Positions 17,210-29,100 of a DNA stretch of 64,000 nucleotides are shown piece by piece. The position numbers and the translations under genes are program-made. Positions within the stretch are counted from its first letter, which is position 1; the number at the start of each line of letters is the position of its first letter. The stretch is from Corythucha ciliata (lineage: Eukaryota; Arthropoda; Insecta; Hemiptera; Tingidae). The stretch lies in the NCBI GenBank assembly GCA_038030265.1, contig CM075938.1, positions 14,299,009 through 14,363,008 of the forward strand, given 5' to 3'. The notes beneath the pieces were generated by a model. The model had not been told where the DNA came from and searched no databases. It saw only the letters and a program-made list of their open reading frames with translations.

Positions 17210-18276
17210 TTTCCCCCAGAATGTTCTTCCACCCCAATTAAAATAAAATAAAGAAAAACTAAAAAAAACTTCAAATACGCAATTTTATTACGAGAAGTTA
17301 GACCATAATGCGCCTCCCATTGCGTTCTTTCACGTTTTCACGGGGCGTTTCACGCCATCCAAAGAAACTATCGAGGAGTCGGGTGTCCGGTCCCAGTTCA
17401 TTGTCTTCTTCTTCGGCGGGGGTTGAAAAATTGAAATTTCACTCGATTTAAATCCCACTCGCGAGCATCAAACCGAAAAAACTCTCGCCGGCGACCACTT
17501 CCCCGAACTTCATCTTCCGGTCAGCCCCTGGGATGCAAGCCCCCTCAAAGCTAATTGACTGATAACAAAATTATTGTTCCCCCTTGAGAAAAAAGGGGTA
17601 AAAATACTATTTTTTAAACGAATCTAGAACACTCGCATTATCTTTGCAAGCTAATTAACACTCGAAAAATGACTCTGCATAAAAAAACTGAATAAAATCA
17701 CGAAATTTAAAAGAAATTAATCCCAATTTCTTCACACTATCGCACAGCACAGACTCACTTTCAACCCCCCCTTTAAAAACATGTAATGTGACGACTGAAT
17801 GGTGAGGTGTTGGGGGGTGGGACATCGATTCGCTCAATCCTGAGACCTTCTTGCGAAAGCCATTTGGGGAGTGGCTGGTTTTTTATTACGAAACCCCCTG
17901 GGGTAATTAATTTTTCTCGACAAAATACGGCAAATTTGTTACTTTTGTGACAGGCCCACTTCTTTATAAACTCGTTAGAGACTTCTTTAGTTATTTTTTC
18001 AACTGATCGTATTCGCTTCCTAAGAAAGACACTCAACGCTACAGATGACGTCATCCCCCAGCCACCGTTTCCTGTATGACTTAACGTTCTATTGAACTGG
18101 GGAAAATAACGAATGGGCAAAATGTTTCGTATGGGTTGTGGGATGAATGAAGAAAGAAATCCAAAAGGAAGTTCGCTAGGGATGAAAGCTTAAGCTTTTG
18201 GATTGACTAGGTTTGAACATTGCACATGGGCAGCCGCGAGAACTGACTATGCACACTACCCCAAAAAGAGACAATT
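17210..18276. promoter_or_regulatory. CCNY upstream region, CpG-richer
   Basis: The first 350 bases upstream of the CCNY start contain more CG dinucleotides than the surroundings (for example CGGGGCGTTTCACGCC, CTCGCCGGCGACC) and no repeats, as expected for a housekeeping promoter. No TATA box is evident. An open frame on the minus strand at 17773-18120 does not resemble a known protein. Confidence 0.35.
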
Positions 18277-19585
18277 CAGGGGCGTAGCCAGCCCTTCTTC
18301 CAGGGGTGGGCGAGGGCTGGAGACTGGAAAAGATATTTGACGTAGGTACCGTTATTGCCTATATTGCAGGCATTTCAGGATGAATCCCCAGGTATACTGC
18401 ATGGTAGTTCGTGCATCGAATTATCTCAGAATGCGGCGCTGGAAACCGTCATTGTAGTCTTCTATTCCGTATTTTCTGTCCAAAAACTGACAATCCCCCC
18501 CCCCCTAGTAAGTGATACTTTCGGAGCTTATAACTTGTAATTTTGGTCCTTTAAGACAGCAACTGAGTTAATTTAGCCCCTCAAACTGTAGGTACCCTTC
18601 CATTTGGGTCCTCCTAATTTGCGGAACAATACAAAACAAATTCTGCGGACCAGCCCATATACTCGCCCTACAGAGTTCCGACTGGGCTGATTTTCTTTAT
18701 TTAAACTCTGCTCCGGTGGTAGTACAAGCCGTCAAAATTTTATGACGATCCGGTAATTTGCTGATCCCCCCCCTTCTCATCATTCCGGAGCGAGTTGAAT
18801 GAATTGGTGTGAGGAGAAGCAGAGGGGGTCATCAACAGGACCGTCTTTTTTAAAAAGTTGGGGGCCCGGGAATCCCGGGATAACAGTGGGCACCCTCTTC
18901 TACCGAATTTCCCTCACTAAAATACATTTTGTATCTGATATAGTAATTTCACGGGTTTTACGCACTGAAACCCCAGTTTTGCAGGTCACTGACTCACTAA
19001 AAAAAAAATCATGTTCGCTGGTTTTGCACTCTAAAAACCATTTCGCGGATTTTTCTCGCAAAAACCAAATTTTCGCGGTTCTGCGACTCATAGAAAACCC
19101 AATGGTGGTTGTTCTACTGTAGACAAACCAATTTTGCGGCTGTTTGTTGCTGAAAAACCATTCGCCTCTACGACGGAAGAGTCCAGTTTAGGGGACTATA
19201 GAATACCGCTAGTTTACCATTCCACAGGGCCTTCCAGAGGGGCCGAAAATTCCATGTTCAATTCCAAAATCACTCTCTGGGGGGAAAAAACGTCAGTTAT
19301 TCGATGAAAACTCAGAAATAGAATGCAAAAATACAGTTTTACAGCAGAGATGTTCGGTTTTGACAGTTCACGACCCTTTAACTATGCTAATTCAGTTTCT
19401 GGGGTCGAATTGACGATTTCTCGCTTCCTAACTAATTACCTCGCGTTATAATTGATAAGCTACCGAGTTCTCTTTCTGGGGACTCATACCCAAATATAAG
19501 CTTGAAATAGGCATTGGGATGCAACTGACTTGTTCTCATCACGTGAAGCTGCCCACCACTAGATCAAAGGCTGGCTACGCCCCTG
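18277..19585. mobile_element. hAT-like non-autonomous element
   Basis: The left end CAGGGGCGTAGCCAGC (18277-18292) is matched exactly, inverted, by GCTGGCTACGCCCCTG (19570-19585). The next bases are also similar (GGGTGGGC against GTGGGCAG when inverted). Termini beginning CAG followed by GGGGCGTAGCC are typical of hAT-type non-autonomous elements. No convincing 8-bp target duplication is seen (AGACAATT against CCGCGTGA). The interior has no transposase and carries A-family phrases. Confidence 0.55.
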
Positions 19586-19599
19586 CCGCGTGATCTAGC

Positions 19600-20540
19600 G
19601 ATTTTTCCACTTTTGGGCAAGAATTGGCGTTTTTTCTCAATTTCAGACGCGAATTAGCTATTTTTCTCATTTATATCCGCGATTAGTGCTTTCTTATAAC
19701 TTGAGCTGTGAATAAGCGCTTTTTCTCAATTAGCGCTTTCCACACATTTTAGTGGACAATATGAGTTTTTCTCGATTTTAGCCACGAATTAGCAATTATT
19801 TTGCTTTAGCCATGACTTAGCACTTTATCTCAGCAACCCGGGCCGTTAAAACCGTGAATTTTCTCAGTTTTGGCTTTAAGTTAGGATGCCCCGCAAAGTA
19901 TTCAAGCTTTAAAAGAGCCCTTGTTCTCATTTCTAACGGCAGTTATCACTTGTTCTTAATTTTGGCCATGAATGTGCGATTTATTCACATTTAGGTATGC
20001 GAGTTAGCGCGTTTTCCCTATTTTAGCAGTGAGTTAGTGATTTTTCTAAATTTTACGGCGCCGGGTTACGTTTTGCGTGCATCAGTAAATTGGAATACAT
20101 CGCAAATTATCGTTTTTTTCAAATTTCGCCGCGCATTAGAGCTTTTTTGAAATTACTTCACATTTAGTCATGAGTTAGCACTTTTTCTCATTTTGAGCCG
20201 TGAATTAGCACTTCTCAATTTTGACCACGAATATACGATTTTATCACATTTAGCCATAGCTGCCGCATAGCGCATTTAGCGCTTTTTCCTCATTTTTAGC
20301 ATCGAATTTGCAATTTTTCTCAATTTTAGCAGTAAACTGCGAATTTATGCTGCTAAAATTGGGAAAAATCACTAATTCACCGATAAAATGGGGGGGGGGA
20401 GCGCTAATTAACTCAAAGTTAAATGTGAAAAAATCGAAAATTCATCTCGAAAAAACAAGTAATTTTTACCCGTTTTAGCAGCGAATAAACGGTATATTCA
20501 CACATGGCGATGAACTGGCACTTTTTTCTCAATTTTAACC
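19600..20540. repeat. Family-B array, minus orientation, with strand switch
   Basis: The phrase GCGAATTAGCGTTTTTCTCA with AATTTTAGCC is repeated about thirty times. Near 20340-20460 the orientation flips briefly (GCTAAAATTGGGAAAAATCA), giving a local inverted arrangement around TTTATGCTGC. Bases 20540-21150 hold no gene or clear repeat. Confidence 0.6.
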
Positions 20541-21149
20541 GAGAATCCCCCGCCTAAAGACACACTGATCATCAAATTACCGGATCGTCAGACATCAAAT
20601 TTTGATGGCTTGTACAATCACCACAATTGATGGCAAATCATCAGATCATCATCAAATGTTTATGGCTTTTACTGCCACCGAAGCAGAGTCTAAATACAGA
20701 AAATTAGCCCAGTCGGACCACTTTAGGGCGAGTTTTGGGCTCGTCCCCAGAATTCGTTTTGTTGGTCCGCAAATTAGGAGAACCCCTTCCTATATAGTTC
20801 CTGTCGTCAGGAACTTACAGCTCGGCCTGTAAAAACTGTCAAATAGCCCTCAATAACAAGCGCGTAGCCAGCTCTTGATCTTGCAGGGCAACTTTCGTCT
20901 CTTGATATAACTTAATGTCACGGACAAAAGGGGCTGGCAATTGCCCTCCTGTCACCAACCGCAGCCATACTTCTGTTTCCATACATGCCCACAGTCTGCC
21001 TGGCGCAATGGGGCATGCTAAAACTATACTGTCCCTTCCTCTCCCCTCGAAGATACAGCAAATTGAAGGGAAAAAAAGTGAAATTTATATAGTTTTTTAA
21101 AACGCCAAACACGTAAAATTGGGATTTTTAAAAAATGAGAGTCAATAAT

Positions 21150-21960
21150 CTGTGAAACGAATCATTTCAGTGAGGCTACCCCTCGAAATTGTGTTTTCAG
21201 AGAGCCACAACCAACGAAATTGGTTTTTAGTGACAAGGCAGGCTGCGAAAACGGTTCATTACCGAGCAAAACCAGCGAAATTTACACGTTTTTGTGTACC
21301 AGAAACTGGATGTCACGAAAATGGTTTATTTATGAGCAAAATCGCCGTGTAATTTGGTTATTGAACAAGAGGCAAAAATGAATTTTCGGCAACAAAAAAC
21401 CGTAAAAAAAAAAAAATAGTTTTTCAATATTTTGGAGAGAAAATCCGCGAAACTGGGTTTTTTATTAGACCACAAAATTGAGTTTTTAGCGAGCCAGACC
21501 CACGAAATTGCGGTTTTAAAGAGCAAAATTCCACACATTGTTTTTATTTTTATTTTATTTTATTTTATTTTTTTTGAAGCGAAATCGGTTTTTCGGTGAG
21601 TCACGCCCAGGAAAATGATGTTTTAGCGTGCAAAAGACGCGAAATAGGGTTTTTAGTGAGCTAGACCAGTGAAAATGGGTTTTTAGCGAGATCAATGCCG
21701 CGTAATTATTTTTTTTAGGGAGCGAAATTCAAGAAATCGGTTTAACCAGAGCGAGGAAGAACTGAAAAAATGTATTTTGAGTGAGCAAAATCCGCGAAAT
21801 TAGGTTCATGAAAAGGCCAAACCCGCGACGTTGGTTTCATGAATAAACCAAATGTACCTTGGTTTAACGAAATTTGTTTGTTCATAAAGTAAAACCAACA
21901 TAATTAGCTAAAATTTAAGGATTATAACAATGTTTCGTGCCTGCGAAATTTGGTTTGAGG
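21150..21960. repeat. Family-A array
   Basis: The phrase GAGCCAAACCCGCGAAATTG with GGTTTTTAGT occurs about twenty times with heavy divergence. A short TTTTA run is at about 21541-21570. A 10-C run follows at about 22083. Confidence 0.6.
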
Positions 21961-22169
21961 CGAATTCATGCGGTTTCCGAGGGGCGGATATCGGAGTTTT
22001 GTGGGTTGCTGGATACTTTTTGGAGAATCGCGCTACATTTTTGGTTAAATTGAAACTCCCGGGTATAGAATTTGACCCCTAGCCCCCCCCCCCAATAGCC
22101 CATTGTCGGCAAAACATCCATTTCCAGAGTAGGGAATGCTACAGATACACTCTACGTATAGACGCAAAT

Positions 22170-23090
22170 AGTGATGGCAAAAGTTGAAAAACCGATTATT
22201 CGCGGTCGGAATTGTGAAAAATTGACTATTCTCCGCTAATAGAATTAAAACGCGCTAATTCGTGAATTCAATTTAGGAAAAGCGCTCAGTCACTAATAAA
22301 AAAATCGAGAAATCGAGCCAGTTCGCGGTGTCTGGATGCAACTTTGCGGATATGAAACGCTAACTCACGGTTCATGGTGGCTATTTTATGGCTGAAATTT
22401 AGATAACATCACAAATTATAAACGATAGTTTATAACTATTAAGATTAAAAAGAAAAACCTTTCGTGGGCAAGACCGCCACTAAAGGTAAGAAAGGGCATT
22501 CACACGCGACTAAAATGGAGAAAAAGCGAGCGGATTCACTGATCAAATAGAGAAAATTCGCTAATTCATGACTAAAATTGAAAAAAAATCTAATTCGCGG
22601 ATTAAATGAAGAAAAAGCTGTAGTTCGCGGCTAAAATGGGGGGGGGGGATGTTATTCGCAGCTAAATTGAGACCTTGAATCGCGGTCCCTGGAAGCAATT
22701 TCGTGGCTAAACGATAGAGAAAAAGGGCGGAATTCACATCTAAAAAGTGAAGAAATCGCTAATTCACGGTTGAAATGCCCTTTGCCACGGCTAAAATTAA
22801 GAAAAAGGTCTAATTCGTGGCTAAAATTAAGATTCAGCGCAAAATCACCTGTAAAATTATGGGGAAGAGCGCTCTTTCACAACTAAAATTGAGAAAACGC
22901 AAATCCGCGGTTGGAGGCAAATTCGTGGCTAAAAGAGAGAAAAAGTGCTAATTTGCGGATAAAATTGAGAAAAAGATCTCAATCACGACTAAAATTGAGA
23001 ATAAGCGCTTTTTCGCGACTAAAGTTTGGAAAACGATAATTCGCGGTTTCTGGGGGCAATTTCTCGACGAAAATTGAGAAAAGCTATTAG
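22170..23090. repeat. Family-B array, plus orientation
   Basis: About twenty-five degenerate units of GCTAAAATTGAGAAAAAGCG with ATTCGCGG occur. Every few hundred bases the unit changes to CGCGGTTTCTGGGGGCAATT, the same modification seen in other B arrays (22320, 22690, 22910, 23045), which hints at a higher-order period. Confidence 0.6.
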
Positions 23091-23215
23091 CGTGTTCCAT
23101 CTGCTCTAAAGCAGTTCATTTCCTCTCGTCCTCCCTGAACTAAAACGTAAGTCAATAGAGAAGACGGGTGGAAATTGATTGCTCTGGAACACAATTTTAT
23201 GTATATGGAAAGCGC
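23089..23215. mobile_element. MITE, copy 1 of a pair
   Basis: Imperfect terminal inverted repeats run from GTTCCATCTGCTCTAAAGCA on the left to TGCTCTGGAACACAATTTTA..TATGGAAAGC on the right. The same family is at 24641-24770, where the repeats are longer. This copy has lost about 18 bases of the left arm. No coding capacity. Confidence 0.6.
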
Positions 23216-23262
23216 TATGTAATTTAACGCCTATAAAAATTCTATTTCTCGTTTATTCAGAG

Positions 23263-24439
23263 CAGCGATTCTCAACCTGTGGGGCGCAAGTAATTTCCAG
23301 GGGGGGGGGGCCTTAACTTGTCCCCATGACCTTATAAGGTTGACACCAACCATACAAGTATCGGAAACATCAGGAAAGTCACATTTTTGTTTCTCTGCCT
23401 CTGCCTCTGAGTCCCTCAGCCCATACTCAATAATTGAGAAATACAGTCGGCAGGGGGGGGGGGCACTGGGTCCTTTATCCCCGGGCGTGGTTTTCCTTGG
23501 AGCCCGGATTTCAAAAATCAAGCAGTGTTTGGGTCTTCTTTGTGTTTGGAGCTTTTACTGTGTTTCGAGCTTAGCTGGGGTTAGACCTTCGCAGTGGTTC
23601 GACCTTTGCAGTGGTTGGACCTTTGCAGTGGTGTTGGACCTTTGGTGGTGTTGGACCTTTGGTGGTGTTGGACCTTTGGTAGTGTTGGACCTTTGCTATG
23701 TTTGGACCTTTGCTGTGGTTTGACCTTTGCAGTGGTTGGACCTTTGCTGTGGTTGGAGCTTTGCTGTGATTGGACCTTTGCAGTGGTTGTACTTTGGCTG
23801 TGGCTGGGCCTTCATTGTGATTGAGACGTTGCTGTCGTTGGAGGTTCTACTGTAATTACAGCTTCACTGAGATTGAACCATGGCTTTGGTTGGAGCTTAT
23901 GGGGTCATTGTACTGTGTTGGAGCCTTCTTGGTCGTTTTGGAGTTTGGCTGCGATTGGAGGTTTACTGTGGTGTTATGTAGGCTTTTCGAGAAAGAAGCG
24001 AGGGTGCCACTGGGACTGCTACTCACCCAGGTGAGAGCCCCGTTGAGTTTCGTCCCTGGGCTCGAATATTCTCTCCACGGTCTTGGTATTTGGGTCCCGA
24101 TCAAAATGCATTTAAGGGGGCTGTCATTGTCCTTAAAAGTGTTCATAAATGAGCGTTTGGCCTTGCCATTTCGGTCAATTTTCTTGACTCCAAGGTGGTC
24201 AACAGTGGTTTTCGGGCGTTTAGGCTCTGAGTTTTCGATACGTGACCACTGCCTTTATACGTTATGAAAAGTGTGCAAGTGGCCAAAATCGGAGCTTTTC
24301 CTGGTTTCGGGTCTTTAACATGTTGAGAAACATAAATGAAAAAAAAAAAAAAAAAAAAATGCAATTGAGGGGGAGGGGCGCAACAAATATTAACGATCCA
24401 ACAAGAGGGGCGTGACCGTGAGAAGGTTGAAAAACACTG
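23263..24439. mobile_element. hAT-type non-autonomous element, 1.18 kb
   Basis: The left terminus CAGCGATTCTCAACCTGTGG and the right terminus, read inverted, CAGTGTTTTTCAACC fit the hAT consensus (CAG then TTCTCAACC). The flanking 8-mers ATTCAGAG (23255-23262) and ATTTTGAG (24440-24447) match at 6 of 8 positions, consistent with an aged hAT target duplication. The interior holds a minisatellite (23585-23960), a 12-G run and an A run of about 20 (24340-24360). A related, truncated copy lies inverted at 35490-36249. No transposase. Confidence 0.75.
23585..23960 (+). repeat. About 18-24 bp minisatellite inside the hAT-like element
   Basis: Units of GGACCTTTGCAGTGGTT and variants (TGGAGCTTTGCTGTGGTT, GTTGGACCTTTGGTGGT) are repeated about twenty times. 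The array produces spurious ORFs rich in WTFAVV. The inverted copy at 35800-36090 has the same unit. Confidence 0.8.
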
Positions 24440-24640
24440 ATTTTGAGACTATGGGGCCACATAGAGATTTCCACCCCGGGCTCCGATTGTTGCAGGTCCC
24501 CACTACTCTGCCAAAAACACAAAATTTATGTTTCGAAGGGACCAAATCTGTGAGTTTGTTTCGAATATTTACTTGTTGCCTTGTAAATTCCAGACCACCC
24601 CTCCCCCCTGCACTCCGACAACGTGAAAGAACAGTAGCGT

Positions 24641-24770
24641 TTTCCATTTACATAAAATTCTGCTCCAGAGCAATTGATTTGCACCCGTCTTCTCCATGGT
24701 TTAATTCAGAGAGGACGAGTGGAAATGAACTGCTCTAGAGCATAATTTCATGAACCTAAATGGAAAGCTC
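24641..24770. mobile_element. MITE, copy 2, long terminal inverted repeats
   Basis: The left arm TTTTCCATTTACATAAAATT and following bases through CCCGTCTTCTC (about 55 bases) pair with the right arm ending CATGAACCTAAATGGAAAGC. A central segment of about 20 bases separates them. It is related to 23089-23215. Bases 24771-25134 show nothing recognisable. Confidence 0.65.
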
Positions 24771-25134
24771 CAATAGTTTCTCCCCCCCCCCCCTATAACC
24801 TTAATGTCTACGTCTCTGGCTGATGAGATCATCCATTGAGGTTGGAATTAGAAGCTCGTGGTTCTTCTGGGTTCTATGGTTACCAGAGGTATCTAGATGC
24901 TTGAAAGTAGCAGAGAAAAGGAGCTTGATTAGGCTCATATCAAGCTGAAAGAAGTGGCTTGATATATTAACAAAGTCAGGTTAAATTTTGGATTCCGAAA
25001 CCAAGTATGATGCCCAAACTGTTACTTTTGGATATTCCTGAATAACCTCATTGGGAAACTTGGTAGCAAGTTATATTTTAGTAACATGATGGCATAATCT
25101 AATTACAGAGTGAACTAAAACCATTTCTTACGCT

Positions 25135-25668
25135 TCAATGAATGTTGTAAACACTGGCGAGAGCCAACTCAGGTTTATCGTAGCCCAGTTTTTCAGGGGT
25201 GTCGATGCCCAATTCGTCCAAAGTGGGCGTAATCTCCTGAAGGATGTACGGGTAGATCTCCTTAAGATGAGGTCCGCACTTCATTTTGACGGTCTCGAGA
25301 AACCTGATGGCCAGAGCGTAGTCGTTGACTCGGCGACAGGCTCGAAGAGCCGCGTTGATAATCTTGGGATCTGGGACGGCGTCCATACCGGCCAAATCGT
25401 TCATTCCCTTGCGAATTTCCCAGCCATCGATGTTTTGCTTGTTGAAAAATGTTTCATACCTTTGAGATTTTACAGAAATTGATGTCAGTTGTGCTTGAGT
25501 ACTCGACAAAAAAACTCAAATCTAGAGATCGTACCTTCTCTCGAACTGTTCGTCGCTCTCCTCTTCCTCGTGGTGGGACATGAGGCGGGCCTGTGCCGGA
25601 CGTACCGTCTTCGGCATGAGCATTTGCCTCGAAGAAGAGGCGACAACTCGAAGGGCCGAACGCAGCAT
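25135..25668 (-). CDS. COX5A: Cytochrome c oxidase subunit 5A, mitochondrial, two exons
   Basis: This is a nuclear-encoded subunit of respiratory complex IV on the matrix side of the inner membrane. Exon 1 is 25668-25535 and exon 2 is 25459-25135; together they make 152 aa against about 150 in human. The N-terminus ([15 protein letters not shown]) is rich in Arg and Ser and lacks acids, as a matrix presequence should be. The mature part has the family's helical repeat ([20 protein letters not shown], then [20 protein letters not shown]) and the C-terminal [20 protein letters not shown]. The intron is 75 bases. It is divergently arranged with ANO10, start codons 489 bases apart. Confidence 0.96.
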
Positions 25669-26157
25669 TTTAATTTAAAAACTTGGAATTTTGCAGGTAA
25701 TCACAGAGAATTTGCTGTCTGAAGGACCTCTTTTTCGGGTTATCAGCTGGGTGTGAAAAAGTGGGATATCGTCAATCTGGAGGGGGGGGGGAGTCCTTGA
25801 GGCGACAGCTGGATTTCATTGATAAAGCGGGTTCCGCCTGTGACAGTGGCGTTTTGCCATTTCGGGAATTAATTCAAAACAACAACAAGTAAGTGTGTTT
25901 TAATTTTTTAAATTCAAACTCGTGTCATTAACTGATCTATTGAGCAATTTACCTCGGTGCCATATCAGTGCCCTTCCCTCATAGATCAACAGATATTACA
26001 GCCGAGGCATGGATGTTGACAGTATTTATTGCTATAAATTTTATTGGGCATGAATCACACGTCTTAATATAGACCCGCCGATCTGGCACACTTTAGGAAT
26101 GATCTTTCGATAAAAGCCAAATAATTATATTCGTTTGGTACGCCTTTGTGCAGTAAA
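25669..26157. promoter_or_regulatory. Shared upstream region of COX5A and ANO10
   Basis: These 489 bases separate two divergent start codons and must contain both promoters. They hold a 10-G run (25783-25792) and no satellite phrases. No TATA box is convincing for either side. A shared bidirectional promoter is inferred from spacing only. Confidence 0.45.
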
Positions 26158-29100
26158 ATGGTCGCCCCGAAGTTTGACCACGCTAAAGAGAGTGACGATG
26201 ACCCGGACCAGAAAGACCGTTTTCCACCGACCTATATCGTTATAGAGTTTAGTAAAACCATTAGAATCGAGACGTCTCAGTGGCTCGTCGATAAAATCAC
26301 CAAGGAGCGTCGTCGCGGAGGAGGCGAGTTATTTTTGAGGCGTCAACCACCTTCAACATGCAAAGTAAGAGTAGTCAACATGTGTTTAGGGGGTCTGTTT
26401 TTTAAGTGAGATCTGCAAATCTTCTCGTTTAACCTTACCTATCTGCAGATCGGCTCGATTAACACCATCATCCTGCAGATCTGCACGATTAACACTACCA
26501 GTCTGCAGATCTGCATGCGATTAACACTACCATCCTGCAGATATCTACACGTTTAACACTATTGATCTGCAGATATGCACGATTAACACTACCAGTCTGC
26601 AGATCTGTATGATTAACACTACCATCCTGCAGATATCTACACGTTTAACACTACCGATCTGCAGATATGCATCTACCTGGCTGCCAAATATCTCTAGATC
26701 GGCACGATTAACACTACCAATCTGCAGGTCCGCATTTTCCGTGTTGCCCAATCGAAAGATCCTTGTGTGCTTAAGCCAATAAAAAGAGTGTTAATCGAGC
26801 AGATTTTCAGATTAGGAGTGTTAATCGAGCAGATCTGCAGATTATAATTGTGTTAATCGAGGAGATCTGCAAATATGTTGCATTAAGCGTGAAGATATAG
26901 CCATAAATGCAGATTTACTTTATGGACAGACCCGTGTTTTTATTTTCAATGAGGTTATCGCCCATCATTATTGTTAGAACAGTATCTAAGCTATCGACTA
27001 TTTACGGGCAAAGGCAAAAAATTTTTTTTCTCGAAACAACTTCATTCTTTTGCAACGTTTCGCCGACTCAACTACGTCGCCCTCTTCAGGCACATCTGGC
27101 AAATTTTTTTCCAACGGAAAAAAGTCAAGGAAAATCTCGATGAGGAACATCAAGCAATGAAAGAAAAATTCCTCTCCATCCCGAGTATCTTTTATCACAG
27201 TCGGTTACAATCTATATATCACAGCAAGTACAAGGACAGAAACCCCGACTAGTACCCAGGAGAGAAAGACGTCAACCCCTCGGACGTCGGAGGATGGAGA
27301 GGAATTTTTCTTTCATTGCTTGATGTTCCTCATCGAGATTTTTCTTGACTTTTTTCTGTTGGAAAAAAATTTGCCAGATTTGCCTGAAGAGGTCGACGAA
27401 ACGTTGCAAAAGAATGAAGTAGTTTCGAAAACAAATTTTTTTTTGCCTTTGCCCGTAAATAGTCGATAGCTTAGATGCTGTTCAGACCCGTGTTTTGACG
27501 TAAACGGGGGCAGATTTCCAAAAAAAACCGTAACATTTTCCAGAGACTGACTATTCATGTGTCTGCCGACACCCAGCAACTTCTCGAACTGGCCGAGGAG
27601 ATGGACGTTCGCAAGCGGGACAAATATGGCGTTGTCCGTGAATTTCTGGTCGACCAGTTGGAGGATTTCATCGAGCCGGCCTTTTCATCTGAACTGCTTA
27701 CCACGGCTGAAAAACAGACTTTGGTGCGTCACGAATTGGAAAACATTCGGGCTCTGGCGCATGAAATCTGCATTTTGGGCTACCCTGAGTACCCGCTGTA
27801 CGAAGGACAGTCTATCTGTAAGTTAGTTACTCTTTACCTCGCTTTATTCGCCTTAAAAATGTGATTCGATAGTGGTGGTGATGTAGTTGGGGTGCGAAGA
27901 AGTGTGCTTGCTTTGACGAGGATGTCCGGAGCACCCAGGACCACGAGACCCGAGGGTCACTAGCAGAGTTGCCAGATGGTTAAAAATTGTTTGCGTACTA
28001 CGAACTTTGGGGTTTTAAAGCGTAGCATTCACAAAAATAGGAATTTGAACGAGCCAAAACTAAAAATTGGGTTGTAAAAGAGCATAACCTACAAATTTCA
28101 GGGTTGGTAAGAGCGAAACCCACGAAATTTGGTTTTTGAAAGAACAACACCTGCGAAATTGGGATTTGAATGAGACGAATCTGCAAAATGGTGTGGTGAG
28201 ACTTTTGGCTCACCGGGGCTGATGAGAACTGTGAGGGCGAAACGAAGACTGGGGACATCGCGGCTAAGCGCCGTAGCTTTTTTTTTTCAACAGATGAACG
28301 AAAAAATATTTTACCCACCATATCGGGAAGTTGGGACCGAAAAGTAGAACAAAACAGAGGACAATTTTGGCCTCGCCCCAGACACCTGAAAAATGAGTCC
28401 GGACGCTCTAAAGAGTAGGACATGTCGGGGGAAAGTAGGACGTCTAGTCTCACCGAAGAAACTGTGGGTCGAGGACGTCCATACGAAACCAAAAAACACG
28501 CTGCCTTGGGGAGCCCTAAGTCCATTGTAGTCTTTCCCCCCACAGACACAAGAGTTATCCATAACAGTCATTTTTGCTCAAGTATTTGCCCTGGAAACCC
28601 GTCAATTTTGTCCCCGAAATTCATATTTTTGCCATCAAAACATTTTCTGTGACTGAATATGCATTGCGATTAACCAATTTTCTGTCTCGCTGTTAGCGGT
28701 GAAATCTTCTCGGGATCTTCTCAGATTTGGCTCATTCAAAAACAATGTTACGGTGCTGACGCTGACACAAGCATATCGAATGATTTAGACGGTCATTGCC
28801 GGTTTCCCCCCTTTCGAGCTCTTAACTCTCTCTCTCTGCTTACAGGCAACGAGGGGTTCTGACCTAGTTTTGTCCGGGGGGGGGGGGCAATGACTACCGT
28901 CACCCTTCTTAAAGCACGCATTTAGATGAGCAGTTGATACGGGCTGAGCCTTCCCCCTCATAAGTTTGTCCCGAACGTCGTCGTTAGCTTTTTTCTTGCG
29001 GCTCCTCGAGAGCGACCAAATCGAGTTTCGTGGCGTTGCTTGGGCTATATTTTCCGGATGTTGGTTATAAGGACGGAGAAGGGGTGGGGAAACCCGCAAA

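Noticed and set aside
17773..18120. 115-codon minus-strand frame upstream of CCNY
   Set aside because: No recognisable domain and no initiation context; likely chance.
23340..24267. Open frames rich in WTFAVV and Cys
   Set aside because: Produced by the minisatellite inside a hAT-like element; no start context and no family resemblance.
26405..26735. CRISPR-like array
   Set aside because: Repeats are contiguous and diverged with no unique spacers, and the context is a eukaryotic intron.
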